40,935 nt of DNA from Bacillota bacterium (lineage in GTDB: Bacteria; Bacillota; Clostridia; Lachnospirales; Lachnospiraceae), in NCBI GenBank assembly GCA_023411215.1, contig JAEYOY010000034.1, forward strand, positions 1 through 40,935, given 5' to 3'. Below the pieces are notes generated by a model. That model worked only from the letters and a program-made list of their open reading frames with translations. It was not told the origin of the DNA and did not search any database. The translations under genes and the position numbers were made by a program. Positions 8,212 to 15,545 of this stretch are shown one piece after another (within the stretch, counting starts at the first letter, position 1; each line of letters starts with the position of its first letter).

Positions 8212-9610
8212 CGTCACACCCCTCCTTCCGGTAGGTTGACGGCGAAACACCTACAACCTTTTTAAACACCTTGTTAAAATGGAAATAGTCCGGATAGCCT
8301 ACCTGCATACCAATATTCGAGACCGGCTGTTGAGTATATCGAAGCAGTTCGCACGCCTGCGTAATACGTTTTTTTGTTACATATTCCGTAAACGATGCAC
8401 CCGCAATACGCTTAAACTGACGACACAGATGAGAAAGACTTATATTGAATTGTTCGGAAAGCAACTCCAGGTTAATCATTTCTGTGTAGTGGGTGTCAAC
8501 ATAGTGAACCACGCGCATGAGAGTGTCCGAAGCATCCGCTACGACGAAAGACTTTTCAATACTGTCATTGATCAGAACACTAAGACTTTTGAACATCATT
8601 TCCTCCGTCTGCATGATGCTGTACATCTGAAAACAACTGCTGAATGCGTGTAGTGTCTCCTGTAACCCTTTCTTCGGATACCGACTGATTACTCCCTGCA
8701 GGACGCTGTTATAGAAAAAGGTCATTTCATCGATCATTAACCGTTGCTCTTTTGCCCGTGTTTGCACGTTATCCAGTAATGCTCGTGCATGATGGGTTTT
8801 ACCCGTGGAGACTGATCGGATGATTTCTTCGCCTTCTTTCATTATGTAATTGCTACCTGCCTGGTAAACCAATCCTCTTGCTTTTTCACCGTAATAGCGC
8901 AATGTATAATAGCTGATTAGGGCTTCCCGAATCCTCTGACCAACCTCATCTCCGCTCTGCGCTGTCCGGCTGTATCCGCACAGCGACGGGACCTGGATAT
9001 CGTTACACTCGGGTAGAACGGCCATTGCCAAGTCATCATAAATCCGAAACCATGGTACATTTATCGTTCTTGTCACGGTGTCCGTAATACATATTTGATA
9101 GGGGCTGGAAAAGATACCACTTTGCTCAATACTGGGATCTAATTGTACTGTCCGTTCGGACGTCAATGCTTGTATAACCAACTTGTTAATGCTTTTCACG
9201 GATCGTTCGATCTGATTATGATGTAGGGTACTTTGCAGCTTCTCCGCTAATTTCAAGATTTTGCTTTCTTCCAATGGCTTTAAAATGTAGGAAAATGCAC
9301 CGCTATCCATTGCCCGCTTCGCATATTCAAACTCCGCATAAGCAGATATTACGACGAACAATGGACTCTTACCCACCTTTTGGTATCGTTCCATAAGCTC
9401 CAATCCGGATAAACCCGACATACGTACGTCCGTACAAACAACGTCGGGACAGTCCTCTTGAATCGCCTCGAGAGCCTCTATCGGGTTGCCAAAGGTTCGT
9501 ATGTCTGTAAAGCCGTATAATTTCCAATCAATTATATCTCGAATGCCTTTCAGCGCCCATGGCTCATCATCTACCATTATTATTTTATACATACTCGTTT
9601 CCTCTTTCAT
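8198..9610 (-). CDS. Response regulator with AraC-type DNA-binding domain, YesN type
   Basis: This 470-residue protein is the partner of the YesM-like kinase. The N-terminal receiver domain has the acidic pair in VDDEP, the phosphorylation site Asp61 (CTDVRMSG) and the conserved Lys111 (YILKPLE). A long central region of about 230 residues precedes the C-terminal AraC/XylS domain, whose two helix-turn-helix units appear in INLELLSEQFNISLSHLCRQF and VSNIGMQVGYPDYFHFNKVF, ending with GVSPSTYRK. The ATG at 9610 has GGAGGAG six bases upstream; an internal ATG at 9592 (MYKIIMVDDEP) also has a weaker site and matches the usual family start. By analogy it should activate the adjacent importer genes. 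Confidence 0.9.
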   Translation of the reverse strand: MKEETSMYKIIMVDDEPWALKGIRDIIDWKLYGFTDIRTFGNPIEALEAIQEDCPDVVCTDVRMSGLSGLELMERYQKVGKSPLFVVISAYAEFEYAKRAMDSGAFSYILKPLEESKILKLAEKLQSTLHHNQIERSVKSINKLVIQALTSERTVQLDPSIEQSGIFSSPYQICITDTVTRTINVPWFRIYDDLAMAVLPECNDIQVPSLCGYSRTAQSGDEVGQRIREALISYYTLRYYGEKARGLVYQAGSNYIMKEGEEIIRSVSTGKTHHARALLDNVQTRAKEQRLMIDEMTFFYNSVLQGVISRYPKKGLQETLHAFSSCFQMYSIMQTEEMMFKSLSVLINDSIEKSFVVADASDTLMRVVHYVDTHYTEMINLELLSEQFNISLSHLCRQFKRIAGASFTEYVTKKRITQACELLRYTQQPVSNIGMQVGYPDYFHFNKVFKKVVGVSPSTYRKEGCDDVRS

Positions 9611-9654
9611 TAGTTACTCCTCCTATCTCCCCTATGGAGGCTTCTTTTAGATAA

Positions 9655-9663
9655 ATTTTAGCA
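9655..9663 (-). promoter_or_regulatory. Possible extended -10 promoter of the two-component operon
   Basis: On the minus strand TGC-TAAAAT forms an extended -10 element (complement 9655-9663) about 45 bases before the regulator start. No strong -35 box is visible. Confidence 0.4.
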
Positions 9664-9850
9664 TAAATCCAGAAAAAATGACAGAAAAAGTGTAAAACTG
9701 CACTAAAATTTCTTCTGCAAGTAGACATCGCGAGCAGCATTCGGAACAGCTTCACACCCAATGTTTCAGTTCGAACAATTCCAATCATCTATAGTCTACA
9801 TGAGGCTTCTTCCTCATTCCTTATATGTGTAAGTGTTTCGTATCATTTTT

Positions 9851-10864
9851 TTATATTTGCTTCTTTTTTCCGCATGTGCTGCGCTCCACCAAACGAGGGG
9901 CATAGATTCTATGGGAATAACCGTCTGCCTCGGCATGTAACATTTCCATCATCACGTCAACGGCGGCTGTCACCATCGGTTGCAGCGGCAGCGCCAACGT
10001 CGTCAGCGAAATTTGTGGTAAGGAGGAAAAGGCATAATCACCGAAGCCTAGTAAAGAGATATCCTGAGGAGCACTTACACCCGCTTCCTTTGCTGCTTGT
10101 AAAGCACCGATCGCCAACAAGTCCGATGTAGTAAAGATTGCCGTCCAGTGTACAGGCTTTCGGAACAGATGCCGCGCAAGGTGGTAACCAGCCTCTATGG
10201 ACGCTTCTCTACTTGGATTTTCACAATAGTCCGCTTTGATTTCATACTTTTTGCAAGCGGTCGTGAACCCCTCCGTCAAAAGCTGAAGCGAAGAGTTCTC
10301 CGAGTTACCCCCTAGAAGCAATATTTTACGATGTCCCAAAGAAAGTAGATACTCTACTCCAAGCGTCGCACCACGGCGAAAGTCCGTTGTCACATAGCTT
10401 TCGGGTTGCTCCATCAGATTTTCATTAAGGAAGACCGTCTGTACTTTTTCCAATTGTTGAGCAAGATTATTCCGCGTACCTGTACTTCCGGGAACAAGGA
10501 AAATGCCTTCTACACGCTGTGCCAGCATACGATCAAACAAAGTTTTTTCCTGTTTCGGGTCCCCATAGGAATTTCCGATTAACAGACTGTATCCCTGCGT
10601 GCGAAGCTGTTGTTCTAGGGCAACGGTCAACGCACCCATACTCGGATCATTGACTGCCGGAAGAATTAGTCCTACCACACCTGTCTGTGTACTATGTGTG
10701 ACAGGCGATTGATAATTTGAAGAATACCCGAGGTCACGACAGATACGGAGTACCTGTTCACGAGTCTTCTCGCCGATTTCTTTGCTCCCGCAAATCGCTC
10801 GGGATACAGTTGCGCTAGAAACACCTGCCTCTTTTGCGACATCGTGTATTGTAATTTTCTTCAT
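9851..10864 (-). CDS. LacI-family transcriptional regulator
   Basis: This is a 337-residue repressor-type protein. The N-terminal LacI helix-turn-helix is typical: ITIHDVAKEAGVSSATVSRA, followed by the hinge helix region. The remaining 280 residues form the periplasmic-binding-protein-like effector domain (TGVVGLILPAVNDPSMGAL and LLGFGDYAFSS), which usually binds a sugar or related metabolite. ATG 10864 is chosen because it begins MKKITIHDVA and has GGAGG upstream; an ATG six codons earlier lacks a ribosome-binding site. It is divergent from the IolG-like operon and probably controls that operon and itself through the TTTACGTAAC boxes between them. Its effector is unknown. Confidence 0.92.
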   Translation of the reverse strand: MKKITIHDVAKEAGVSSATVSRAICGSKEIGEKTREQVLRICRDLGYSSNYQSPVTHSTQTGVVGLILPAVNDPSMGALTVALEQQLRTQGYSLLIGNSYGDPKQEKTLFDRMLAQRVEGIFLVPGSTGTRNNLAQQLEKVQTVFLNENLMEQPESYVTTDFRRGATLGVEYLLSLGHRKILLLGGNSENSSLQLLTEGFTTACKKYEIKADYCENPSREASIEAGYHLARHLFRKPVHWTAIFTTSDLLAIGALQAAKEAGVSAPQDISLLGFGDYAFSSLPQISLTTLALPLQPMVTAAVDVMMEMLHAEADGYSHRIYAPRLVERSTCGKKKQI

Positions 10865-10919
10865 AATACTATCATCCTCCATCAGACCTTATTATTATTA
10901 TTATTATTTTAGCTACTAT

Positions 10920-10948
10920 ATATTACTATAAAAGTTACGTTTCGTCAA
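10920..10948 (-). promoter_or_regulatory. Promoter of the LacI-type regulator gene
   Basis: TTGACG (complement 10943-10948) and TAATAT (complement 10920-10925) are separated by 17 bases, about 55 bases before the regulator start. A GTTACGT half-box (10934-10940) lies inside the spacer, so autorepression is likely. Confidence 0.7.
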
Positions 10949-10957
10949 CGCAATTTA

Positions 10958-10967
10958 TTTACGTAAC
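10958..10967. promoter_or_regulatory. Putative operator copy 1, TTTACGTAAC
   Basis: The palindromic core TTACGTAA with a central CpG is the usual form of LacI-family operators. An identical 10-base copy lies 134 bp away next to the divergent promoter, and a third half-site (GTTACGT) lies 24 bases to the left inside the regulator's own promoter. Confidence 0.55.
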
Positions 10968-11078
10968 AGGTCTGCATTTATCTTCTCAATGATCTCAAAT
11001 CATTTAAGTATTAACATCAAACAACCCTCTATATTTCGGAAATATTCTTATTTTTTATGTTGTGCATTATTATATTAT

Positions 11079-11101
11079 GTAACGCAAAAATTTTACGTAA
11101 C
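11079..11101. promoter_or_regulatory. Putative operator copy 2 abutting the operon promoter
   Basis: TTTACGTAAC (11092-11101) repeats the box at 10958 exactly and ends four bases before the -35 hexamer of the IolG-like operon. A degenerate copy, GTAACGCAAA, lies at 11079-11088. Position next to the -35 would let a bound regulator block RNA polymerase. Confidence 0.6.
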
Positions 11102-11105
11102 GTTA

Positions 11106-11134
11106 TTGACAAAGTCGTAGGTTTATTTTAAAAT
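11106..11134 (+). promoter_or_regulatory. Consensus promoter of the IolG-like operon
   Basis: TTGACA (11106-11111), a spacer of exactly 17 bases and TAAAAT (11129-11134). The start codon at 11229 is about 90 bases further on. An upstream in-frame ATG at 11133 overlaps the -10 box and cannot be the translation start. Confidence 0.85.
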
Positions 11135-11228
11135 GGTCTCGTTCGAACGCGATATCTGTGTAATTTATTTTCAAACTATAGAATCGCCAACCTCGAAACA
11201 GTATAACCGAAAATTAGGAGGAGAAAAA

Positions 11229-12242
11229 ATGATACAAATCGCCATCATCGGTGCCGGCAGAATCGGACAAGTCCACGCCAAGAGTATTCTAACCGGTGTT
11301 CCCGAGGCGCACATTGCGGCCATCGCTGACCCCTACATCACCGATAGCGTGAAAGATTGGGCAAAGAGCGTCGGGATTGAAAATGTATATACCGATTATC
11401 ATCAGGCCCTGAACGATCCGAATATTGACGCCGTATTGGTCTGCTCATCTACGGATACGCACGCAACCATTTCCATAGAAGCGATTAAGGCCGGAAAGCA
11501 TGTGTTCTGCGAAAAGCCTGTTGATTTAACACCAAGGAAAATTTTCGAAGTTCAAGCAGCATTACAGGCTTCCCCCAAGAAGCTAAAGTTCCAAGTCGGT
11601 TTCAACCGTCGCTTCGATCATAATTTCCGTGCATTACGTGACGCAGCGCTAAAAGGTAAAGTCGGTGAAGTTCAGTTTGTCCGTGTAAGCTCCCGCGACC
11701 CCGAGCCACCGCCGGCAAATTACGTTAAAGTATCTGGCGGAATCTTTCTGGATATGATGGTTCACGATATCGATATGGTGCGCTACCTGTCAGGTGCTGA
11801 GATTGAAGAGGTCTACGCAACCGGCGCCGTACTGATCGATCCCGCAATCGGTGAAGCAGGTGACGTTGATACTGCAACGGTATCTGCAAAGCTCTCTAAT
11901 GGTGCTCTGGCACTCATCGACAATTCCAGAAAAGCCGTGTACGGTTATGATCAACGTGCCGAAGTATTCGGCTCCTGCGGCAGCATTCAGAACGGTAATG
12001 ATACCACTTCGACAGCTGTTCTTTCCAACATTGACGGTGTTACGGCCGAGAAACCGCTATGGTTCTTTCTTGAGCGCTATATGGCATCCTATCAGTCCGA
12101 GATTCGTTCCTTTGTATCAGCAATACAAAATGACACCGATATTGAGGTCGGTATCAATGACGGTCTGATGTCCATTCGCATTGGTCTCGCCTGTAAGAAG
12201 TCTCTTGCAGAGAATCGTCCCGTTCGCATTGATGAGATTTAG
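11229..12242 (+). CDS. Gfo/Idh/MocA oxidoreductase, inositol 2-dehydrogenase-like
   Basis: This cytoplasmic NAD-dependent dehydrogenase has 337 residues. The N-terminal Rossmann motif is GAGRIGQVHA and the catalytic lysine lies in CEKPVD. The pair Asp-x3-His in FLDMMVHDIDM matches the Asp172/His176 active-site pair of inositol dehydrogenase (IolG), which oxidises myo-inositol to scyllo-inosose. The length also fits IolG. The start at 11229 is preceded by GGAGGAG; the longer frame from 11133 overlaps the promoter. It is the first gene of an operon that lacks other iol genes (iolB, C, D, E), so the true substrate may be another polyol or sugar derivative rather than free myo-inositol. Confidence 0.87.
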   Translation: MIQIAIIGAGRIGQVHAKSILTGVPEAHIAAIADPYITDSVKDWAKSVGIENVYTDYHQALNDPNIDAVLVCSSTDTHATISIEAIKAGKHVFCEKPVDLTPRKIFEVQAALQASPKKLKFQVGFNRRFDHNFRALRDAALKGKVGEVQFVRVSSRDPEPPPANYVKVSGGIFLDMMVHDIDMVRYLSGAEIEEVYATGAVLIDPAIGEAGDVDTATVSAKLSNGALALIDNSRKAVYGYDQRAEVFGSCGSIQNGNDTTSTAVLSNIDGVTAEKPLWFFLERYMASYQSEIRSFVSAIQNDTDIEVGINDGLMSIRIGLACKKSLAENRPVRIDEI

Positions 12243-12316
12243 TAAGAATCGTTTTGACCAAGTCGACACTTCGTTGGCTTGGTTCTCCTATTTACATAGC
12301 AAAAGAGGTGTTGTTG

Positions 12317-13759
12317 ATGTATAAAACAGATATTGTTATCATAGGTGCAGGTGCCGTCGGATGTGCCATAGCCAGAGAACTGTCAAAATATAAAATCGAC
12401 GTTATCGTGGTCGATATGAACGAGGATGTCGGTGGCGATGCTTCCAAGTCCAACAGTGCGATTATCCATACTGGTTATGATGCTTCTCCGGATACGTTGG
12501 AATCACAGTTAGTGGTCGCAGCAAACCCGATGTATGACTTAATCACAAGGGATCTTGACGTTCCCTTCCGTCGCATCGGCGCGATTCTCCCAGCCATTAC
12601 GGACGAACAATTTGAACAGCTGCCTGCCATTAAAGATAAGGCGTTTCGCAATCATGTCTATGACATTGAATTCAAAACAGGAAAAGAACTACTGGAAATG
12701 GAGCCAAATCTGAACCCGGAGGTTCGAGGCGGTCTTTACATTCCAGGAGAAAGCATCATCGACCCGTTTATTTTCGTGCAAGCACTTGCAGAAAATGCAA
12801 ATGCAAACGGTGTCGAGTTCCTACTCGGAACGAAGGTAACCGGTATAAATGTTGAAAAAAATAAAATCACCGGTGTTGAGACGACAGCAGGCACGATCCA
12901 AGCACAGTATGTCATCAACAGTGCAGGCTTGCATTGTGATGAGATTGCAGAAATGGTCGGCAAAGCCGACTACTCCGTAGTCGCTCGAAAAGGACAGTTT
13001 TTTATTTTAGATAAAAACACATCTTGCAAGGTAAACCATATTGTGCTGCCTATTCCTACGAAGGTAACCAAAGGTAAGCTTATGTGCCCAACCATCCACG
13101 GAAATATGTTGGTAGGCCCTACTGCAGAGGATCAACCGTCCAAGACGGACAAAAGCACCACGTCGGAAGGCCTTGAAAGTATTGCAAAAGAAGTACGCAA
13201 CCTAATTCCCAATGTACAGGTTCGTGATGCCATCACACAATACAGCGGGCTGCGTCCAAATCGCAATCCGGAAGGGCTGCACTTTGACATGTATGAGGAC
13301 CTTCAAGGATATATTAATCTCTCCGGTGTCCGCTCGACCGGTCTTACTTTATCGGTTGCAATGGGAAAATACGTGGTACAGCAAATGCTATATCACGGTG
13401 CTGATCTTACGCTTAAGGATAATTTTATCTCTAAGCGCAAAGGAATCGTTCACTTCCATGAATTGACTCGCGAACAGCAGGATGCTCTTATCGCCGAGAA
13501 TCCACTCTATGGCAACGTAATCTGCCGCTGTGAAACAATCACAGAAGGAGAGATCATGGATGCGATCCATCGTCCACTCGGAGCGCGTAGTATGGACGCA
13601 GTTAAACGGCGCGTACGTGCCGGTATGGGGCGCTGTCAAGGCGGCTTCTGCGGTCCGAAAGTACTGGAGATTCTTGCCCGTGAATGGCATTGTTCCCCAG
13701 TAGAGATAAACAAAAACAATCCAAACTCTTACATGGCTGTCAGAAAGAATCGCTCCTAA
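12317..13759 (+). CDS. FAD-dependent oxidoreductase with C-terminal BFD-like [2Fe-2S] domain (GlpA-like)
   Basis: This 480-residue flavoprotein belongs to the DAO/GlpA group, which oxidises glycerol-3-phosphate or 2-hydroxyacids. The FAD-binding motif is VIIGAGAVGCAIAREL at the N-terminus. The C-terminal 90 residues form a BFD-like iron-sulfur domain with Cys-x-Cys (ICRCE) and Cys-x4-Cys (GRCQGGFC). Electrons can therefore pass to a partner protein, as in anaerobic GlpABC. The start at 12317 has AGAGG upstream; an earlier ATG at 12254 has none. It is followed at once by a second flavoprotein and a DUF1667 protein, a three-gene set that is recurrent in Clostridia. No glycerol kinase or facilitator gene lies nearby, so glycerol-3-phosphate is not assured as substrate. 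Confidence 0.85.
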   Translation: MYKTDIVIIGAGAVGCAIARELSKYKIDVIVVDMNEDVGGDASKSNSAIIHTGYDASPDTLESQLVVAANPMYDLITRDLDVPFRRIGAILPAITDEQFEQLPAIKDKAFRNHVYDIEFKTGKELLEMEPNLNPEVRGGLYIPGESIIDPFIFVQALAENANANGVEFLLGTKVTGINVEKNKITGVETTAGTIQAQYVINSAGLHCDEIAEMVGKADYSVVARKGQFFILDKNTSCKVNHIVLPIPTKVTKGKLMCPTIHGNMLVGPTAEDQPSKTDKSTTSEGLESIAKEVRNLIPNVQVRDAITQYSGLRPNRNPEGLHFDMYEDLQGYINLSGVRSTGLTLSVAMGKYVVQQMLYHGADLTLKDNFISKRKGIVHFHELTREQQDALIAENPLYGNVICRCETITEGEIMDAIHRPLGARSMDAVKRRVRAGMGRCQGGFCGPKVLEILAREWHCSPVEINKNNPNSYMAVRKNRS

Positions 13760-13782
13760 AGAGCAGGAAGGAGTACGTGAGT

Positions 13783-15057
13783 ATGTACGAAATTACAAGA
13801 GATGTTGTCATCATCGGAGGCGGCCCTGCCGGACTCGCCGCAGCCGTAGCAGCCAAGGAAGAAGGTGCAGCACAAGTTACGATCTTAGAACGTGACAATG
13901 CACTCGGCGGTATTCTGCAACAATGTATCCATCCGGGATTCGGTCTCACTAGGTTTAATGAGGAATTAACAGGCCCGGAATATTATGGACACTTTACGGA
14001 TCAAGTGGAACAACTGAACGTTGAAACGCTACTCAACACGATGGTACTCGATGTTGATGGAGAAACAAAAGAAGTGACCTGTGTAAACAGTGAATACGGT
14101 TTAATGAAGGTACACGCGGGAAGCATCGTTCTCGCAATGGGTTGTCGCGAACGAACAAGGGCTGCGATCACCGTTCCGGGCACGCGTCCTGCTGGTCTGT
14201 ATACAGCAGGTTCAGCACAACGTTTTATCAACCTTCAGAATATCATGGTTGGTAAACGTGTCGTGATTCTCGGCTCAGGCGACATCGGCATGATTATGGC
14301 ACGCAGAATGACCTTGGAAGGTGCCGAGGTCGTTATGGTTGTTGAATTGATGTCCTATTTGGCGGGTCTTACACGAAATCGCGTGCAGTGTTTGGACGAC
14401 TTTCATATCCCACTGAAGCTTTCCCATACAATCACGCGTATCGAAGGAGACGAACGCGTAACAGGCGTCTATGTAGCACCCGTGGATGAGAACAAGAGGC
14501 CGATTCTTGAACAGGAGGAATATGTTCCCTGCGACACTGTTCTCTTCTCTGTGGGTCTTATTCCCGAAAATGAATTAACCAAAAAGGCAAGTATTCAAAT
14601 GGATCCGATTACAAATGGACCCATCGTAAATCAATATATGCAGACCTCCGTTCCTAACGTATTTGCTTGTGGAAATGTAGTGCATGTAAACGACCTGGTG
14701 GACAACGTAAGCTCTGAAAGTGCTCTCGCCGGAAAATTTGCTGCACAATATGCAAAGGGAACACTTCCCGCAAATCAAGGTAACATCACATGCCAGCCGG
14801 GGCAGAACGTCCGTTATTTATGCCCACAGCAAATTTGCATTTCCGAAATGGAGGGCCCCGTTAGCTTGTATTTCCGCGTTCTGCAACCGGAAACCAATGT
14901 CACCCTCATTCTGCGGTGTGGAGAGCGGGAGCTCCTTAGAAAAAAGGAGTTCTGCGTTAATCCCGGCGAGATGAACCATTTAACTATAGATTCCGCTAAG
15001 CTCGTCGGTGATACCGTTACAGTCGATGTTGTTAAGGAGGATGTTGCCAATGCGTAA
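13783..15057 (+). CDS. NAD(P)/FAD-dependent pyridine nucleotide-disulfide-type oxidoreductase (partner flavoprotein)
   Basis: The protein has 424 residues. It opens with an FAD-binding motif (VVIIGGGPAGLAAAVAA). A second dinucleotide motif (VVILGSGDIGMIMARRM, about residue 160) should bind NAD(P). A GD-type FAD motif follows in VFACGNVVHVNDLVD. About 100 further C-terminal residues form an unassigned beta-rich domain. It probably passes electrons from the GlpA-like flavoprotein to NAD(P) or another acceptor. ATG 13783 is chosen because AAGGAG lies nine bases upstream; an in-frame GTG two codons earlier is too close to that site. It lies 23 bases after the GlpA-like gene and overlaps the DUF1667 gene by 8 bases. 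Confidence 0.85.
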   Translation: MYEITRDVVIIGGGPAGLAAAVAAKEEGAAQVTILERDNALGGILQQCIHPGFGLTRFNEELTGPEYYGHFTDQVEQLNVETLLNTMVLDVDGETKEVTCVNSEYGLMKVHAGSIVLAMGCRERTRAAITVPGTRPAGLYTAGSAQRFINLQNIMVGKRVVILGSGDIGMIMARRMTLEGAEVVMVVELMSYLAGLTRNRVQCLDDFHIPLKLSHTITRIEGDERVTGVYVAPVDENKRPILEQEEYVPCDTVLFSVGLIPENELTKKASIQMDPITNGPIVNQYMQTSVPNVFACGNVVHVNDLVDNVSSESALAGKFAAQYAKGTLPANQGNITCQPGQNVRYLCPQQICISEMEGPVSLYFRVLQPETNVTLILRCGERELLRKKEFCVNPGEMNHLTIDSAKLVGDTVTVDVVKEDVANA

Positions 15058-15406
15058 AGAAATCATCTGTACCGTTTGTCCACGTGGTTGCCGCATCAGT
15101 GTCAACGGAGACGAACGTGGTATTGAATCCGTTATGGGCCATTGTTGCAAGCGCGGTGAACATTATGCGACTGCCGAATTCTCACATCCGGTCCGTATTC
15201 TGACGACGACCGTTCGAATTCTTGGCAACGATCACACTCTGCTGCCCGTTCGTTCTGCTGCTCCCTTACCAAAAGAGCTGCTTTTTAAGTGTATGGATCA
15301 GATCCGATCAATTTCCGTATCTGCCCCGATCAAACGGCACGACGTTATCATTCCCAATATCTGCGATACCGGAATTGACATCGTCTCAACGAAAGATCTA
15401 TTTTGA
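15050..15406 (+). CDS. DUF1667 four-cysteine protein
   Basis: This 118-residue protein matches the DUF1667 family, which accompanies GlpA-like and pyridine-nucleotide flavoproteins in anaerobes. The N-terminus carries Cys-x2-Cys-x3-Cys (CTVCPRGC) and a further pair in GHCCKRGE, enough to bind an iron-sulfur cluster or zinc. The motif HPVRILTTTVRI is characteristic of the family. Its ATG overlaps the end of the preceding flavoprotein gene by 8 bases, with AAGGAGG nine bases upstream, so co-translation is likely. It is best read as the small electron-transfer subunit of a three-component dehydrogenase. Direct biochemical evidence for the family is limited as far as I know. Confidence 0.85.
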   Translation: MRKEIICTVCPRGCRISVNGDERGIESVMGHCCKRGEHYATAEFSHPVRILTTTVRILGNDHTLLPVRSAAPLPKELLFKCMDQIRSISVSAPIKRHDVIIPNICDTGIDIVSTKDLF

Positions 15407-15414
15407 TTTCAAAG

Positions 15415-15467
15415 GGGCTGTTACATAATTCCATGTACTTTGAAGGAAGATGAATTTTGCAACGCCC
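15415..15467 (+). other. Long imperfect intercistronic hairpin
   Basis: The left arm begins GGGCTGTTACATAATTC (15415-15431) and the right arm is GAATTTTGCAACGCCC (15452-15467). They pair over about 16 positions with one bulge and two mismatches around a 20-base loop. No T-tract follows. It may be an RNA processing or attenuation element between the DUF1667 and hydrolase genes. The arms also look like terminal inverted repeats of a lost small element. Confidence 0.5.
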
Positions 15468-15545
15468 TAATAATATTGAATACGCTTTTGATGCAGCGGT
15501 TAAAACGTCTCAAAAGTTAACGAAAGAAAGAGGTGAATAAAAATC

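Noticed and set aside
9585..9788. 67-codon frame upstream of the response regulator
   Set aside because: It covers the promoter region, has no ribosome-binding site and no recognisable sequence.
11133..11228. Upstream start for the IolG-like gene
   Set aside because: The ATG overlaps the -10 box of the promoter, and the added residues are not part of the Gfo/Idh fold.
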